From Micromonospora andamanensis (GTDB lineage: Bacteria; Actinomycetota; Actinomycetes; Mycobacteriales; Micromonosporaceae): 64,000 nt of DNA. How positions within the stretch are numbered: position 1 is the stretch's first letter; each line of letters begins with the position of its first letter. The position numbers and the translations under genes are program-made. The stretch is taken from assembly GCF_016863495.1 (NCBI RefSeq), contig NZ_BOOZ01000014.1:124001-188000 (forward strand), written 5' to 3'. This document shows, in pieces, positions 63,302 through 64,000 of the stretch. The notes beneath the pieces were generated by a model. That model had not been told where the DNA came from. It ran no database searches and was given only the letters and a program-made list of their open reading frames with translations.

Positions 63302-64000
63302 CGGGTGGCGACCTCCGGACGGTCGTAGAGCCGGCGGAACCGGGCCGAGGTCAACCAGGCGGCCACGCCGCACGCCGCGGCGACGGCGATGACCAGGTTC
63401 AGGAAGAAGTGCATCGCGATGAAGTAGACCAGAAACAGGGCCCCACGTTCGGCCCGCACGAACCGGTACATCGGTAGGTCACCGGCGACGAACGCGACGA
63501 GCGCGGCGACCGGCACCAGCAGCAGTGCCGGACCGAACAGCAGCGGCAGGACGGCGGTGAGCACCGCCAGTGGGGCGGCGATGCTCACCCAGGCGCGGGG
63601 ACCGCTGCGCAGGCCGCCGGGAAACTCCGGTTTGCGGGCGTACAGCGGGATGTGCAGCGCGGTGCGGGTGAACACCTTGCGCACCAGCACGCCGAGTTCG
63701 TGGTCATGGTCGTGCACGCCGCGTACCCGTGGCGAGAGCAGGATCCGGTAGCGCTGGGCGAGCCGCATCCCGTAGTCCGCGTTCTCGGTCTCCCGCAGCC
63801 CCGGGTTGAACGGGCCGACCTCGGCGAAGACCCGTGCCGGAATGGCCAGCAGCGCGGTGTACAGCGTCATGATCTGGCCCTCGTCGGCGATCAACCAGTA
63901 CGACTGTTGCAGGCAGCGGTACTCCTCCAGCAGGCTGTCCCGGATCAACGGCACCGGGTCGTAGTTGCCGCAGACCGCCCCGGTTGTCGGGTCGGCGCTG
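63298..64000 (-). CDS. Second family 2 glycosyltransferase, N-terminus outside window
   Basis: The frame is open to the window edge. The visible 233 residues are paralogous to the gene at 62264: VFAEVGPFNPGLRETENADYGMRLAQRYRILLSPRVRGVHDHDHELGVLVRKVF matches the same segment of the neighbour, followed by equivalent membrane helices and a similar basic tail (FRRLYD). ADPTTGAVCGNYDPVPLIRD aligns with DPTIGAVCGIQDAEPLLHD there. Tandem duplication is the likely origin. Confidence 0.9.
   Translation of the reverse strand, partial: SADPTTGAVCGNYDPVPLIRDSLLEEYRCLQQSYWLIADEGQIMTLYTALLAIPARVFAEVGPFNPGLRETENADYGMRLAQRYRILLSPRVRGVHDHDHELGVLVRKVFTRTALHIPLYARKPEFPGGLRSGPRAWVSIAAPLAVLTAVLPLLFGPALLLVPVAALVAFVAGDLPMYRFVRAERGALFLVYFIAMHFFLNLVIAVAAACGVAAWLTSARFRRLYDRPEVATR

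Overview
The window is high-GC DNA from a filamentous actinomycete, most probably a Micromonospora or close relative in the Micromonosporaceae. The reasons are GC-saturated third codon positions, many GTG and TTG starts, an iron box of the IdeR/DmdR type, a SigE-family ECF sigma factor, secreted carbohydrate enzymes carrying CBM2, CBM46 and ricin-type (CBM13) modules, and promoters that appear to give leaderless mRNAs. The species is inferred. No rRNA, tRNA, CRISPR array, phage gene, transposase or integrase was seen.

Layout. 1-7.4 kb: a siderophore ABC ATPase (cut by the window edge) behind an iron box, a long DivIVA-like coiled-coil protein, a small Cys-motif protein, an AraC regulator, two adjacent decayed genes (a LuxR/LAL regulator with two one-base deletions and a lipoprotein gene with an in-frame amber codon) and a FUSC-type membrane protein. 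7.7-18.9 kb: a four-module GH5 cellulase, YccF protein, SDR, CDF metal exporter, EmrE-like SMR pump, FAD-dependent oxidoreductase, BASS transporter, DUF2855 protein, ECF sigma factor with a membrane partner, and an SRPBCC protein. 18.9-24.4 kb: one 1837-residue acyl-CoA carboxylase with eukaryote-like BC-BCCP-central-CT order. 24.7-33.5 kb: small protein, DEAD-box helicase, PadR/permease-prefix pair with a perfect operator, GGDEF protein with a truncated DUF2071 gene, an MFS exporter behind an apparent leader peptide and attenuator, and an unrecognised 421-residue protein.

33.5-57.8 kb is a carbohydrate-use region. It holds a secreted beta-helix/ricin protein, an RbsABC-type sugar importer with an epimerase, a secreted ThuA/sugar-dehydrogenase/PKD/ricin protein, an eight-gene operon (MalEFG-type importer, enolase-superfamily dehydratase, Zn alcohol dehydrogenase, SDR, lactonase-type amidohydrolase, aldo/keto reductase), a divergent GntR regulator, a ricin-linked CE1-type esterase and a GH53 galactanase. 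A 19-bp motif present beside gntR and, with one mismatch, before the esterase gene, plus related half-sites before the other two units, suggests one regulon. The gene set fits extracellular attack on a plant or algal polysaccharide followed by import and non-phosphorylative oxidation of a 6-deoxy or neutral sugar. The sugar is not known; L-fucose, D-galactose or L-arabinose are all possible.

57.8-64 kb: DUF1905 protein, secreted trypsin-like protease, SRPBCC/SMP-30 pair, and a minus-strand operon of two paralogous family-2 glycosyltransferases and an endonuclease/exonuclease/phosphatase-fold membrane protein, running off the window.
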